A stretch of DNA of 64,000 nt from Cranoglanis bouderius (GCA_023630585.1 CM042535.1:29204899-29268898), one strand, 5' to 3'; shown: positions 1 to 10,982, counted from the stretch's first letter. Made by a program: numbers and translations. Notes: generated by a model not told the origin, from the sequence alone.

Positions 1-141
1 TTTGGACATAATAGTTGTTTTCCATGCATATATTTTAGCTGCCCTTGCACATTCAGCAGGTGGAATGCTCTTCTGATTCATTTGAACAGATTTCATGTGA
101 ATCAAATTAGTAAGAGACAGTCTAAAAAGTGCATATTTAGC

Positions 142-2220
142 TGCCATATATGTGATTATAGATGTCTTAACTCTGAGAGAGATTACTGGGCTCATATTAA
201 TGCACATCTGAAGAAAAATTAAGTAATAACTTGTATGTTTTTAGATTGTAACTTTCAAACAAATATCTGATTATTCACATCTCATAAAAACTGAAAACAT
301 CATTCTTTTTCACTGAAAGATTTTAAACCTGCGATAGTAACAACTACCACAGTAGTTTCTCTGGAATCGGAAAATGTTACAGATGATGATGAGGTGGAGG
401 CATGTCATGATAGAAAATCTGTTTCTGATGTCCATTCCACAAAGGACCTTCCAAATGTATTCAAAAACAATTTTGCAGCTGCTCTATTAAAGCTTTAGCA
501 TTTGCACCATGTACCAAGTACAGCAATTGATGAATTTCTACATGAGTGTTACAACCTAAATAGCACTTTGTCTATTCTTCTTAATACTGATGTTTTATGG
601 AATGTTTTTTCCAGAAGCATAGTCTTCAGGTTGACAAATCGGTCTTGAAAGAAATAGCAATTACACTGTGCACAGTGAACCCTATACACAAAGCTATACA
701 GAAATGTGGGCTGGCTCTCTTAGCTCTGCTTATCAACATAGGCAGTATTATAAGGCTACATTTAATGTAGTTGAGCCAGTTGAATATATTCTGGATGCTA
801 AGAGAACAAAACAATTCAGTATATTTCAATTTTTGAGTCCCTGCAAGTGCTTTTGAATAGGAAAGATATTTAGACAAGACAGCTCAGAATCTAAAAACAC
901 AAAGAGAAACTGAGGCAGAATGTCTGTATCAGTCTTTTAGAGATGGCCTTCATTTAAAGCAAAATAGCTTCTTGTCAGGGTAGGAGTTAAGAGTGTTTGT
1001 TGGTTTATATATCCATGAATTTGAGCTCTGCAACCCTTGGGGACATCCCGCAAACAAAACACAAGCTTTGTGCAGTCTATTGGGTGTTGAGTAATGTACC
1101 TCCTGGGTCTAATTCATATTTGTCCTCCATATACTTGTCTCTACTATGTAAAACAGATGATCTCAAAACTTACGGCTATATCAGAGTTTTAGAGCCACTC
1201 CTAAAAGACCTCAAATCCTTGGAGGAAAATGGAATTTTCATGGCACAGTTAGGGAAATCACTAAATTGTACAGTTGTCACTGTTGCTGCAGACAATTTAG
1301 GAACTCGTGGTTTAGCAGGCTTTACTGAAAGTTTTTTCAGGGCATTATATTTTTATAATTTTTATAAATTTTCTTCAGGGCATTTATATCGGTTTTGTAC
1401 TGCAAGCAAATTAGATATACAATCAAAAGAGGTAAGAACAGGTGCTTTCAGTCTCAGAACAAAAGATCTCCACAGTGCTCACATGAGGTCAGCTGAAGAG
1501 TGTGGCACTAATTGTTGGGAGTAAAAAAGCTTGTACTTTAACTGCAGCTCTTTCTCATTTTGATGTCATCACTGGCTACTCTCCAGACATTGCCCATGAT
1601 ATTTTTGACGGTATTGTACCTGTTGAGCTTGCACAGTGTCTCACATTTATTATATCAAAGAAGTATGTAACCTTGGAAGAAATCAACAAATCAATTTTGG
1701 CTTTCCCATACAAATGGATCAATAAGACTAATAAGCCTCACATTTTGCCCCAACATCCATCAAGCAGGAAAACATAGGAGGTAATGCTCACGAGAACTGG
1801 AGCTTGTTACGTTTGCTTCCATTTCTAATTGATCTTCAGATTCCTGAACATGACCCTGCATGGCAGATTCTCTTGGACCTAAAAGATATTGTAGATCAAA
1901 GATATCAGGAGTTATTTCCTGAGGAGAGATTGCTGCCCAAATGCCACTACTTGCAGCATTAACCACAAATAATCAGCTTGATTGGTCCTCTTGTGGGATT
2001 TTGGACAATCAGAAATGAAGCAAAGCACAGCTTTTTTTTTTTTAAACAAGTCATTAGGCATGCCAGTTGCTTTAAAAAATGTGCCACTCTCCCTGGCTAC
2101 AAAACATCAACTAATTATTGGGTACCAGTTGACAGCGCCAAGCCTTGATAAATCAGAGCTAGATGTGTCAGACGCATCTAGATTTAGACATTATCTAAAA
2201 TGTCTGAGATTCACCCTATA
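142..2220 (+). pseudogene. Decayed zinc-finger / transposase-like gene
   Basis: A C2H2-type finger is readable at 142-207 (CHIC followed by AHINAH). After it, frames broken by stops and shifts carry conserved-looking blocks: 1000-1500 (ADNLGTRGLAGF, KDLHSAHMRSAEE), 1502-1777 (GYSPDIAHDIFDGIVPVELA), and 1780-2210 (GGNAHENWSLLRLLPF, FKNVPLSLATKHQLIIGYQL). The combination resembles a multicopy fish protein family with an N-terminal zinc finger that I believe derives from a DNA transposon, but I cannot name the superfamily. Stops at about 498, 1785 and 1960 and several frame changes make it non-functional. The pieces keep one order and one strand, so this is one ancestral gene rather than scattered ORFs. 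Confidence 0.6.
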
Positions 2221-2225
2221 ATGCT

Positions 2226-2810
2226 GTAATAGTTTCAACCTACTTGACAAAAACTGAACAGGCCTTGCAGTGCCACATTGTACAACAACTGTCACTGAAA
2301 AGAAAGAAAGAGCAGCAATTAGTCATAAATAACAACAACAACAATAAATAACTGTAGCTATTAGTAATAATTTGTATCACTGTTACATTAACTTGTGCCA
2401 GTACTGACCAGGGTTAAACTATATACTAAACTATAAGTATAGGCCTATATATCACAATATACTATATAAATAAAAAAATTAATAGAGCCTCCCTTTTTCA
2501 GCAGTACACTGAACCAACAAATATTAATCACATACTCCCAACACAACTAGATTAAGTAAATGTATATGGATTGAACACAATGAAATTAAGTTGAGACAAA
2601 ATGCCAAAAGAATTGTGTTGCAATATCTATTTTTAATTAAGTAAACTGAACAAGCAGTAAAAAAAAAAAACATGTTGAATGAGTGTCATTTATTAGAAGT
2701 CTGAATCAAATTTGAACATTTCATTGCAGTGTGATCATATCACTTTTTGTGATATGTGTCGGTGGGTGTGGGTGGGTGGGGGGAATGGTCCTTTCATTTA
2801 ACCAGTAACA
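2226..2810. other. AT-rich spacer, no gene seen
   Basis: No open frame, RNA gene or mobile-element end could be recognised here. It contains short A runs and a G-rich patch near 2760-2782. Confidence 0.5.
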
Positions 2811-3400
2811 TACTGAGGGTGATTTCAGGTGTAATCTATACTCTTAAACAATAACATACACATGTCAAAATTAGTTTGATGAATTATACCAACCCTCTTT
2901 CTGAGGGTGGTTGTAGGAAGGGGTGTGAAGGGGTTGTGACAATGGTGGTTTCATGGGTCTAATTACTTACACATGGCAAAAATAGTTTGTTGAATTATAA
3001 CATCCTGGGTTGTGAGAATGGTGGTTTCATGTAACTAATTACTTAAACATGTCAAAATTAGTTTGATGAATTATAACATCCTAGGTTGTGACAATGGTGG
3101 TTTCATGTAACTAATTACTTACACATGGCAAAAATAGTTTTGTTGAATTATAACATCCTGGGTTGTGAGAATGGTGGTTTCATGTAACTAATCACTTAAA
3201 CATGTCAAAAATTCTGAGGCTGGGTGTAGGAAGGGGTGTGTGTGTGTGTGAGAGAGAGAGAGAGACAGAGAGAGAGAGAGAGAATGGGGATATTCACGTG
3301 TCTAATTACTTAAACATGTCAAAATTAGATGAATGTTAACATCCTGATTTGAATCAATGGGGGGATACATGGGTCTAATTACTTACATATGTTGACCTGA
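2811..3400. repeat. Minisatellite, ~76-bp unit
   Basis: Four consecutive units begin at about 2931, 3007, 3083 and 3160. Each starts with (g/a)ggttgtga(c/g)aatggtgg and contains ctaattactta and gaattataacatcct. Degenerate partial units extend to about 2811 and 3390. Alternate units match each other better (cacatggcaaaaatag against aacatgtcaaaattag), suggesting a two-unit higher-order period. Confidence 0.8.
3235..3283. repeat. (GT)n(GA)n microsatellite
   Basis: GT dinucleotides pass directly into GA dinucleotides inside the degenerate end of the minisatellite. Confidence 0.9.
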
Positions 3401-3401
3401 C

Positions 3402-3535
3402 ATAATTAAAGTTAATCATGATGACCTTTGACCTGTCATAATTATTCTGATTGATGATGACCTTTGACCTAGACCTGTCAAAATTAATTTGATTGATGAT
3501 GAACTTTGACCTAGACCTGTCAAAATTAGTTTGAT
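3402..3535. repeat. Short tandem repeat with gatgatgacctttgacct core
   Basis: Three to four imperfect copies of a motif containing atgatgaactttgacct plus a cctgtcaaaatta arm follow each other. Confidence 0.7.
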
Positions 3536-4860
3536 GAAACATACAAACTAATACTCTCTCTGCTGTCACTTTAAGACTTAATGCACAGATCCAATATACT
3601 GACACATCTGATTTCTTTTCCAACTGATTATGTTCACTTAACATATAACCAACTGAACACCTACATGAATACTCGCCAAGACGGGCATTTTGACATAACT
3701 GTATATGTATTTGACCGTTTTAGTGCAATAAACCACGAAAAAGAAGGCTGTGGCAGGACAGAAAACCGCCTGTAGACAGCGTCTGAGTAGCGAATTGAGT
3801 TACTTGCGCTTGAAACTTTTAAAATCGATTGAAAGTTGAAATTGGCAAGACTTAAAAACGCATGCAAAAGTAAACTTTCATGAAGACGCAGCACTGCAAC
3901 GTCACGTGAGCGTAACAGCTTAGAGACGATAATCCAAAATTTATACTATTTGTCAAAATTTGTCAATTTTGTACTAGTTTATCGTGTCTACCAGTATATC
4001 ATCCACTCCAACACAAACAACAAATGGCCCAAAATTATATTTAAAAAGAGCCTCCATTTAAGCCCCTCAAAAGACACCACTAATGGACACCACTAGCACG
4101 TTAGCTAACACCGTCTTACCACAACCAAACTACACAACAGTTACGAACTTTAACTTTTAGTGTTTATATAATACCAAGAAAGCTGTAACTTCTATGAAAT
4201 TTCCATAGAATAATTACATTTTACACGCAAATTGGGGCTGGTGGAGATCAAACGTTTTGGTGAGTCACAATAAAAGTTTGACCAAAAGGGGGGAATTAAA
4301 AATACTGACAATAAGACTGTAAATTCACAGATACTCACCCAAGCAACATAACCAAGTAAAATTACAAAATGTTACAAAAATTCTCTCTCAGAAAGCTGCT
4401 CAGCTTGTAAGCTTATGAAAAAAAAAAAAATCCTTTAACCAAGTGCTGGTTAACTAATAACAACGGTAATTGTGTTGTGAACAGCAGCTCGCTACGTTAG
4501 CGATATCCAACGAACATTCACAATCATATTTTACATGACCAACCTGGACAATGTCATTTCAACCTACTAATAATGGCAATAAAACAGTCACTTTGTTAAA
4601 CTTAAGTGTTAAATTTTCCATGAAATTACTTATCGCTGAAACAGTTGGATAAAGTTTGTGCTTCCACCAAAAGTTGTTGGAGCAGAGCTCAAGGTCACAT
4701 CATGCAATTCGAAAATGTAAATAACTGGAAAAACACCTGTGAATCACTTGCTATGGACAAATTCTGGTAAAATATACAACTGTTAATATACAGATATTTC
4801 TTAGTGTGCTGATGAATAGATTGAAGTTGAATAACCAACGTGAGATTACTGTGAATTCGA
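3536..4860. other. Spacer, no gene seen
   Basis: AT-rich DNA without a convincing frame or repeat. The part from about 4388 may be 5' region of the LINE that follows, since a short tctctctc run at 4381-4387 could be its 5' target flank, but this is not certain. Confidence 0.4.
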
Positions 4861-5227
4861 ACAATGAAAAAACAGAATGTAATAAGTGAAGATGTTAAAA
4901 ACAGCATTAGTGGCGAATTAAGTGATACCGAAAATAACGCTAGGTCAAAATTTGAGGAAAACTGTGATGCAGAGATGAGGGATGAAGTCAGGTCACAGGT
5001 GATGGAAGATGTACTCCATAGAAGAAATCAATTATTTTCTTGACACAACGTTTGGCAAACTGGTTGAAGTGAAAGATTTCTTCCTGGATGTGGAGAAATT
5101 CATAATGTCAGCATTACTACTACAAAAAACAGTGAGCCATGAAATTCTGGATTCCAAAGTTTCCGGAAGATTCCAGCTGAAAAAGATGATAATGAAACTA
5201 AGGAAAAACAAAGTACAATCTTTATAG
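4861..5227 (+). pseudogene. LINE ORF1 C-terminal remnant
   Basis: The frame from 5009 encodes YSIEEINYFLDTTFGK...VEVKDFFLDVEKFI ending in a basic KKMIMKLRKN stretch. This pattern of a predicted helix, DFF.D.EKFI and a basic end fits the C-terminus of ORF1 proteins of fish Tx1-like LINEs (from memory of the family, not a search). It lies 66 bp upstream of the ORF2 start in the same orientation, as expected. The upstream part from 4861 is in another frame. Confidence 0.5.
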
Positions 5228-5292
5228 TAAATCACAAATGGTGTTTTCTGTACTCTGCTGTTTCTTCTCTGTCTCTCGTTTTACATCTTTCC

Positions 5293-5558
5293 ATGAATAT
5301 GTTGAGAGTAGGATCCTTAAATATTAATGGGGGTAGGGACAGGACTAAATTAGCAATGGTTTCAGATTTTTTAAGAATTAAAAAGGTTAATGTTTCCTTT
5401 TTACAGGAGACACACACTGATGATAATGAAGTTGAATGGAGAATGTGGTGGAAAGGAAATCTTGCAATGAGTCATGGGACAAGAAATAATGCTGGGGTAG
5501 CCATTTTATTTTCAGAAAATCTGAACATTATTATCTTAAATGTAGAAGAAATTGTTAA
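5293..5558 (+). pseudogene. LINE ORF2, endonuclease N-terminal part
   Basis: Starts MNMLRVGSLNINGGRD, the first motif of the exonuclease-endonuclease-phosphatase fold (catalytic Asn in NINGG), and continues with VSFLQETHTD (catalytic Glu) and GVAILF. The frame stops making LINE sense at GTTAA (5554-5558), where the piggyBac begins. Joining this GTTAA to AAGG at 7763 restores the codon series EEIVKGRLLVTH, so the break is the insertion. Confidence 0.75.
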
Positions 5559-5619
5559 CTCTCTATGGTACCATGTTGCCTACAGGCAACATAGCCTATT
5601 TTAGTTTATTTTAATAAAA

Positions 5620-6671
5620 TGAGACACCCATTTAATTGGTCAATGCTATATCAGGGGAGGAGAACTCAAATACTAACCAATGAAAATGCAAAAAAGTGGT
5701 CACATGACACACAGCGGTCCATTTTGTTTCCTCTTTGTCATGGAAATACCGGAGAAGGCACTTGACTACAATTCCCATCAGCCACTTCACCCCACTGGGC
5801 ATGTCACATGACCGCATAACCTGTTTCACATTTCTGTTAAGTAGAAATGTAGTATTTAAGTCATGTCCTGAGGTACACTTTTGTCTTGCTTCTGTCGTTT
5901 GTTGTTGTCATAGGGTTATGCACTTTTGTCTTAGTATTTCTGACACTATTCATAGTTCATGTTTTGTGTCTGTCTATTACATTTTCTTAGTTTGTTTATT
6001 TTATTATTATTATAAAATCAAAAATCTGCACTTGCAACCGTCTCCGCCTCCATTACATGACAGAAAGCAAGACCTTCAATGGATGCAGCAGATTTTTTCG
6101 CTACCCAAGAGAAGATCTTGGAATCCCTTGAAGCTGGAACCTAAGGGGAGGGAATCATGGATCAGGGCCACAGAAGCATGGCTGAAAGCCGCCCAGCCCC
6201 CCCCGTTCAGCTGAGGACGACGCTCCGCCTTCCTGCTCGGCTGAGGGCGTCGCTCCACCATCCTGCTCGGCTGAGGGCGTCACTCCGCCATCCTGCTCGG
6301 CTGAGGGCGTCGCTCTTTTTCTCTGCTTCGTGCCGCATGTCACTCCCCCTTCTTGCTCCACTGAGGACATCGCTCCCCCCACCTGCTTTGCGGAGAGCAT
6401 CGCTCATTCCTTGGGCCTCACAGAGAACTTTGCTCCCCTCTCTGACTTCGTGAAGAGTGTCGCTTCCCCCTCTAGCTCCATGGCTAATGTCGCTCCCCCC
6501 TTGGGCTCCGCCTTGAGCTTCGTTCCCCATGCTGGCTGCGCGGTAGCTAACGCTCCACGTCCAAGCCAGGCCGGGGAAATCATGTCATCTCCGTGCAGTG
6601 CGGAAAAGACTGCCCCACATCTGAACCTCACAGAACACATCAAGCGTCCTCTTTCCGGCCTAAAGAGTTAG
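5620..6671 (+). mobile_element. Fragment of Tf1/sushi-like LTR element (5' LTR plus leader and repeat-rich coding start)
   Basis: An LTR-like block ends tacatgaca at 6062, with a TATA-like tatttaa at 5853. It is followed by gaaagcaagac and an ATGGATGCAGCAG start at 6080, the same start words as the gag elements at 26121 and 50098. The coding part is rich in a 30-nt tandem repeat (cctgctcggctgagggcgtc, about 6227-6320) and degenerate 33-nt repeats to 6520. There is no 3' LTR. The left LTR border is uncertain because no clear TG start is seen. Confidence 0.6.
6063..6073 (+). promoter_or_regulatory. Putative self-priming primer-binding site
   Basis: aagcaagac (6065-6073), directly after the LTR end, is a perfect 9-nt reverse complement of gtcttgctt at 5883-5891. 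That block lies about 30 bp downstream of the TATA-like box, where the mRNA should begin. This is the arrangement known for Tf1/sushi elements, which prime reverse transcription with their own mRNA 5' end. Confidence 0.6.
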
Positions 6672-6781
6672 AATTATCTAAATGTATTTGCATTTTTGCA
6701 TGATTTTGTAATGCAAAAGAATAATAATATGAATAGTAATTCACATACTATATCTGCACATATTATGATTTAATGCAGTAG

Positions 6782-7216
6782 ATGAATCCGCATGTTTTCT
6801 ATGGTACTTCAAAAAGGTATAAAGCAAAGGTAGCACTGACAGTTGATGAGAGTGAAGATGAGGTGTCATATAGTGATGAGGTCATAGTGACAATCTGGCA
6901 GGGAGAGAGTAAGAGCGAGGATGGAGATGAGGATGAAGTACCATACTGGTAGAAAATCAACAGGAAGAAGTTCAGAGTGAGAATGAAGAACTTTGTGCTG
7001 GTGAAAACGGAGGTACAGTAGCAGGCTTGATTAGAGTAGGATGATGCATGTCATTTGCGTCCAAAAACAGGTCATTGGTCTGTTTGGGTTGAAAGAAAAG
7101 GACGATGCAAATTCCAAGGTTGTTCAGGCATTGTAAACGTGCAGTGCTCAAAATGTGCTACCTACCTGTGTTTTTCTGTTGAGAGGAATTGCTTCCTCAA
7201 CTTTCACAAGCAGTGA
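6782..7216 (+). pseudogene. piggyBac transposase remnants (acidic N-terminus joined to cysteine-rich C-terminus)
   Basis: From ATG 6782 the frame reads through SKRYKAKVALTVDESEDEVSY, an acidic N-terminal type region, and meets stops near 6950. At 7060-7213 a second block encodes TGHWSVWVERKGRCKFQGC, then CSKCATYLCFSVERNCF and NFHKQ, the C-terminal zinc-binding cysteine domain of piggyBac transposases. The whole catalytic centre between them is missing. This is an internal-deletion derivative, immobile without a helper. Confidence 0.7.
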
Positions 7217-7760
7217 GGTGCCATTAGTGAGGAAGGAGATTTTGTGTGTATGTGCTTGTGTACATGCAAGTCCTTGTGTCTGTATGTGCATGCTTGTAAG
7301 GATAAGGTGCATATTAGGATAAGGTTACGGTGATGTTTTACCTTGAAACAACACTGATTGTAGTCTTTTGAAATGATAACTTGATATGATGGTTTGGTAA
7401 TACTTGTGTTCCATGATGGTACACTGTTGCCTGAGAGCAACAGCTGAATATGAAATGTTACTTTTTATTAAATATGAAATGTGTAATACATTAAACACTA
7501 GATAAATCTGTTTCAAGTGTTTGGTCAAAGAAATTGCTGTTTTCAATAAATATATTTATTTTTTCTGCATGAAAATTTCAAATGTTTCAGTGTGTCCATT
7601 GTGGTACAATGTTGCCATGAGGCAACAAACTTTTAATAGATAAATAAATTTCAAAATAATGAAAATGTTTATTGATATTGTTATAGTGTCCAATTTTAAG
7701 CAGGAAAAACATCACAAATAATTTGTTCCTCATTGATATAGTATTGTGTACCATAGAGGA
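7217..7760. other. piggyBac right subterminal region, no gene
   Basis: Non-coding right arm with two copies of the tggtaca(c/a)tgttgcc palindromic block (about 7413 and 7601), ending at the right inverted tip. Confidence 0.6.
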
Positions 7761-7829
7761 TTAAAGGAAGATTATTAGTAACACATTGAGCATGGAGGAA
7801 CATTTTTATTTTATTTTTTTTATGTTTAT

Positions 7830-8296
7830 GCTCCTAACAATGGCTCCGAGCGACTGACATTCTTTAGAGAAGTAAGGAAGGCTATTGAAAAATATGATGA
7901 TGGTGTGTCTGTTACTTGTGGGAAATTGGAATTTTACAACAGACTTTACTGTTGATAGGAATGGGAAAGAACCTCATAATCAGTCAAGTGTTGTATTATC
8001 AAAAGTTATCAATTAATTCCAACTGACAGGTATATGGAGAACAAGAAATAATGGGAGTTAAGCAGTATACATGGCTAAAAGTATTTGATAATACAGTTAG
8101 TGGTGCAAGATTTTTTATTTTATTTGGAAAAGACATGGAACAGCAAGGTGATAAATATTTTATTGCACCTAATGGTTTTTCAGACCATCATATGGTAATA
8201 TTGGATGTTAATACAAAGAAGACATCAAAATCAAACTACTATTGGACTTTTAATGCCAAGTTACTACAGGATGGTTTCTTCTGTGAAAATGTTTAA
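7830..8296 (+). pseudogene. LINE ORF2, endonuclease C-terminal part
   Basis: NVYAPNNGSERLTFF-type sequence from about 7827 leads to GGNWNFTTD..DRNGKEPHNQS and, from 8051, QYTWLKVFDNTVSGAR and FSDHHMVILDV. The last carries the SDHH/SDH catalytic histidine motif of LINE endonucleases. A stop and frameshift near 8020 and further shifts before 8296 break it. It continues directly from the piece at 5293. Confidence 0.7.
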
Positions 8297-8335
8297 TTGT
8301 TTTGGAATAGCTGAACAAGATACTGCTCCATAGAC

Positions 8336-9333
8336 ATGGATGCTACCAGTGCTTTCTTTTTTAATCTCGAAAGGAAAAGTGTCCAACAGAAGATGATGTG
8401 CCATCTTCATCACTCGGATGGATCTGTGTCATCGGATCCTGCAGCAATGAGGAGGCTGGCAAGAGACTTTTATAAACAATTATACAGTGCTAAGAGCTGT
8501 GACATTGACTGTGCTGAGGATTTACTTAAAGAGTTACCTCAGCTTGGGGATGAACAGAAAAAAGGATTGGATAATATAATTACTTCTCAAAAACTCTCAG
8601 AGGCAATGTGGCAGCTATCTACAGGCTGATCCCCCGGAATTGATGGAATTTTATTAGCTGTCCAAAACGATCAAACATATTACATTCCTCAGAGATATAT
8701 TGTAGACAAACTTTTTTTAACTAAGGGACATAACCATGATTGATCTTAACCATGCCAATAATAATGATCTGGGAGTCTTGTCATTAGATCAGGAGAAAGC
8801 ATTTGATCGTGTAGATCATGAATATCTTTTTAATGTGCGGAAGCATTTTGGATTTGGTGATGTATTTATTTCATACATTCGGTTGTTGTATTCTAATGTA
8901 TACGTGATGGTCAAAGCAGGAGGTGGCTTAAGTGCTCCAGTACCTGTTTCAAGAGGGATAAGGCAAGGATGTCAACTTTCTGGACAATTATACAGCCTGA
9001 TTATTGAACCTTTGCTATGTAAATTAAGAAAGAATCTAAAAGGAACTCTAATCCCTAATGTAAACAGTCATTCCAAAGTGGTTTTATCAGCATACACAGA
9101 TGACATTACGGTTTTTAAGGTTAGGGTTAGGGTTAGACTTGCAGGGGTTGCTGGATATGGTGTCAGGCCGATTGTTGAAGTGGAAATGGCTATTACCACA
9201 ACTGTCTCATAGAGGAAGAGTTCTGGTAGTAAATAATCTGGCCGCCTCTACTTTGTTGCATAGGACTATTGTTATGGAGCCACCAGAGGAGTTGATGTCA
9301 AACATACAAAGGACAGCAGTAAACTTTTTCTAG
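8336..9333 (+). pseudogene. LINE ORF2, reverse transcriptase region
   Basis: 8336-8629 is the linker before the palm (RDFYKQLYSAK, LSEAMWQLSTG, then SPGIDGI after a stop). From 8736 the palm reads LDQEKAFDRVDHEYL (first Asp), SRGIRQGCQLSGQLYSL, and YTDD at 9093-9104 in place of the usual YADD/FADD. Just after that, 9115-9136 is replaced by a telomere-like repeat. Frame changes at about 8629-8736 and 9212 show it is inactive. Confidence 0.75.
9115..9136. repeat. Short interstitial telomere-like (TTAGGG)n
   Basis: About three and a half TTAGGG-like units (first one TTAAGG) interrupt the LINE RT frame just after YTDD. Confidence 0.75.
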
Positions 9334-9339
9334 AATGGA

Positions 9340-10422
9340 CAACACTGGATTCATGCAGCAGTATTATACCTGCCAGTACAGGAAGGTGGTCAAGGACTAG
9401 TGGATGTGAGAAATCACATCCGTGCTTTCAGGATACAAGCTGCACAGAGACTTTTATACCATAAGGATGTGTTATGGGAAAAGACTGCAAGTGTGATTCT
9501 GAGGTGACTAGGTGGCTTTGGACTTAATAAAGACTTACTCCTAATGAAGCTCGAGGAGGTGAGCTTATCTGAGCCCACCCTTTTACAGATCCATGCTGCA
9601 AACGTGGAAAACTGAAAACAGAACAACATATGGACAATCCAGAATAGTGGGCCCCTGAGGAGCCAATGTTTTTCAACACATTGATTCAAACTAGATTGCT
9701 GTCTTCTGTAAGTGTTCAGAAATGCTTATTGAGGAACGGAATCAAAGCTGGGTCATTTATTACAAGAGGAAGGGTGGAAATCGACTGAAGAACTTAAAGA
9801 GGTGATGGGCTTGAGATCTTCACGTCTCATGTCAAAACTAAAGGAAGAAATCTACAATACATTACCAAGTGGTCACAGGACTTACATCGGACAGAGACAT
9901 GACAATATGCAAGACATGGGAAATAAGGAGTTTCCAGAAATAAGAATCTCTCCAGCAATAATGGAGGAAGACAAAGCAGGAGTTGCAGACTCCATCTTGT
10001 CTTTTAAGACTCCTCAGTTAAGTTCTTTTAAATGCATGTCAAAAAAAGCAATGTACTACATTACAGTCAAAACGATACATAAAGTCTCACTGAGGAGACA
10101 AAAAGTTTCAAGGTGGTTTTTAAAGTGTGCTAAATTAAAAAGACTTTTCAAGTTGCTTAGGAGCAGATTTCGAAAATTTGATGATGAGTTTTCTGGCAAG
10201 GTATTTATTGGAGGAATGAAATATAAATTCTCAAAAAGGAGAAAAATGTGTTTACTAAACTATTTTATGGGAATGGCTAAACTGGCAATATGGAAAACAC
10301 AGAAGAATAAGGGCTTACAACTTGCCACACTAGATTCTGAGGTAATGTTCCAGAGGTTAGTAGCAGGAAGGTTAAAGATTGAATTTGCTTATTATAGGCT
10401 GACAAATAACTTATTGGGCTGA
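9340..10422 (+). pseudogene. LINE ORF2, C-terminal region
   Basis: 9340-9500 retains WIHAAVLYLPVQEGGQGLVDV and IRAFRIQAAQRLLY, motifs downstream of RT in Tx1/L1-type ORF2. The long frame 9802-10422 (206 aa) ends NLLG and holds many Lys/Arg residues and RLKIEFAYYRLTNN. This is the last part before the 3' UTR. Stops at about 9507 and 9615 break continuity. Confidence 0.6.
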
Positions 10423-10648
10423 TGTGATACATGGTGTGTTAACGAGGATGTATGTACAGTTTACGACAACGAGCTGGCTTTTAATTTTTGAAAGCTGGTA
10501 ATTTTTATTCTACTAACATTTTTTTTTTTTAATCTATTTATTTATTTATTTACTTTTTTATTTTCTTTTTTATGAAGAACTATTTGTCATGTTAAAAACA
10601 TTGTTATATTGTTAAATTGTGATGTAAAAAGTGTAGGAATAAAGTTAT

Positions 10649-10655
<7 letters not shown>

Positions 10656-10719
<64 letters not shown>
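10656..10719. repeat. (CT)n microsatellite at LINE 3' end
   Basis: An uninterrupted CT tract begins immediately after the LINE 3' UTR. Confidence 0.95.
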
Positions 10720-10720
<1 letters not shown>

Positions 10721-10982
10721 ATATAGCGTGGGGAAATTGATCTCTGTAGCTAAATGCCAAACCCTAAAATTTTCCCTGGGTGCTTATAACCTTGGTACCC
10801 AAAGGTACCAAGGCCTTTTTTAATGTAAAGTTTATTTTGTGTCATATCAGCAAAATATATTCCAATATGTTTATCCCTGAAAAGAAAGTGAAATGGAACA
10901 CACACGCACATGCTATTTGTATCATAGACTATAGTAGACCTGTATTAAAAGAGACTCAATTATTTGTCTATTTTTACACCAC

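Larger units (their letters stand above)
5559..7760 (+). mobile_element. piggyBac-type transposon, internally deleted, TTAA flanked
   Basis: TTAA lies at 5555-5558 and again at 7761-7764. The left tip ctctctatggtac and the inverted right tip tcctctatggtac match at 11 of 13 positions. Subterminal palindromic blocks of the form tggtac(c/a)atgttgcc...ggcaaca recur at 5569, 7413 and 7601. Inside are an N-terminal and a C-terminal transposase fragment (6782-7216) and an unrelated LTR-element piece (5620-6671). TTAA duplication and precise flanks are the hallmark of this superfamily. Confidence 0.85.
4861..10655 (+). mobile_element. Tx1/L1-like LINE, degenerate, interrupted by piggyBac
   Basis: The order is ORF1 remnant (to 5227), endonuclease start (5293), piggyBac insertion (5559-7764), rest of endonuclease, reverse transcriptase and C-terminal region to 10422. 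An AATAAA lies at 10638, and the 3' end abuts a (CT)n tract. Protein style (NINGGRD, FLQETHTD, YTDD, IRQGCQLS) fits the fish Tx1/L1 group with apurinic-type endonuclease. Multiple stops and shifts show it is dead. Confidence 0.75.

Noticed and set aside
5009..5227. Stand-alone small gene
   Set aside because: Its position and sense relative to the LINE endonuclease fit an ORF1 remnant better.
6157..6671. 98- to 113-codon frames as separate genes
   Set aside because: They read the 30-33 nt repeats of the LTR-element fragment in several frames.
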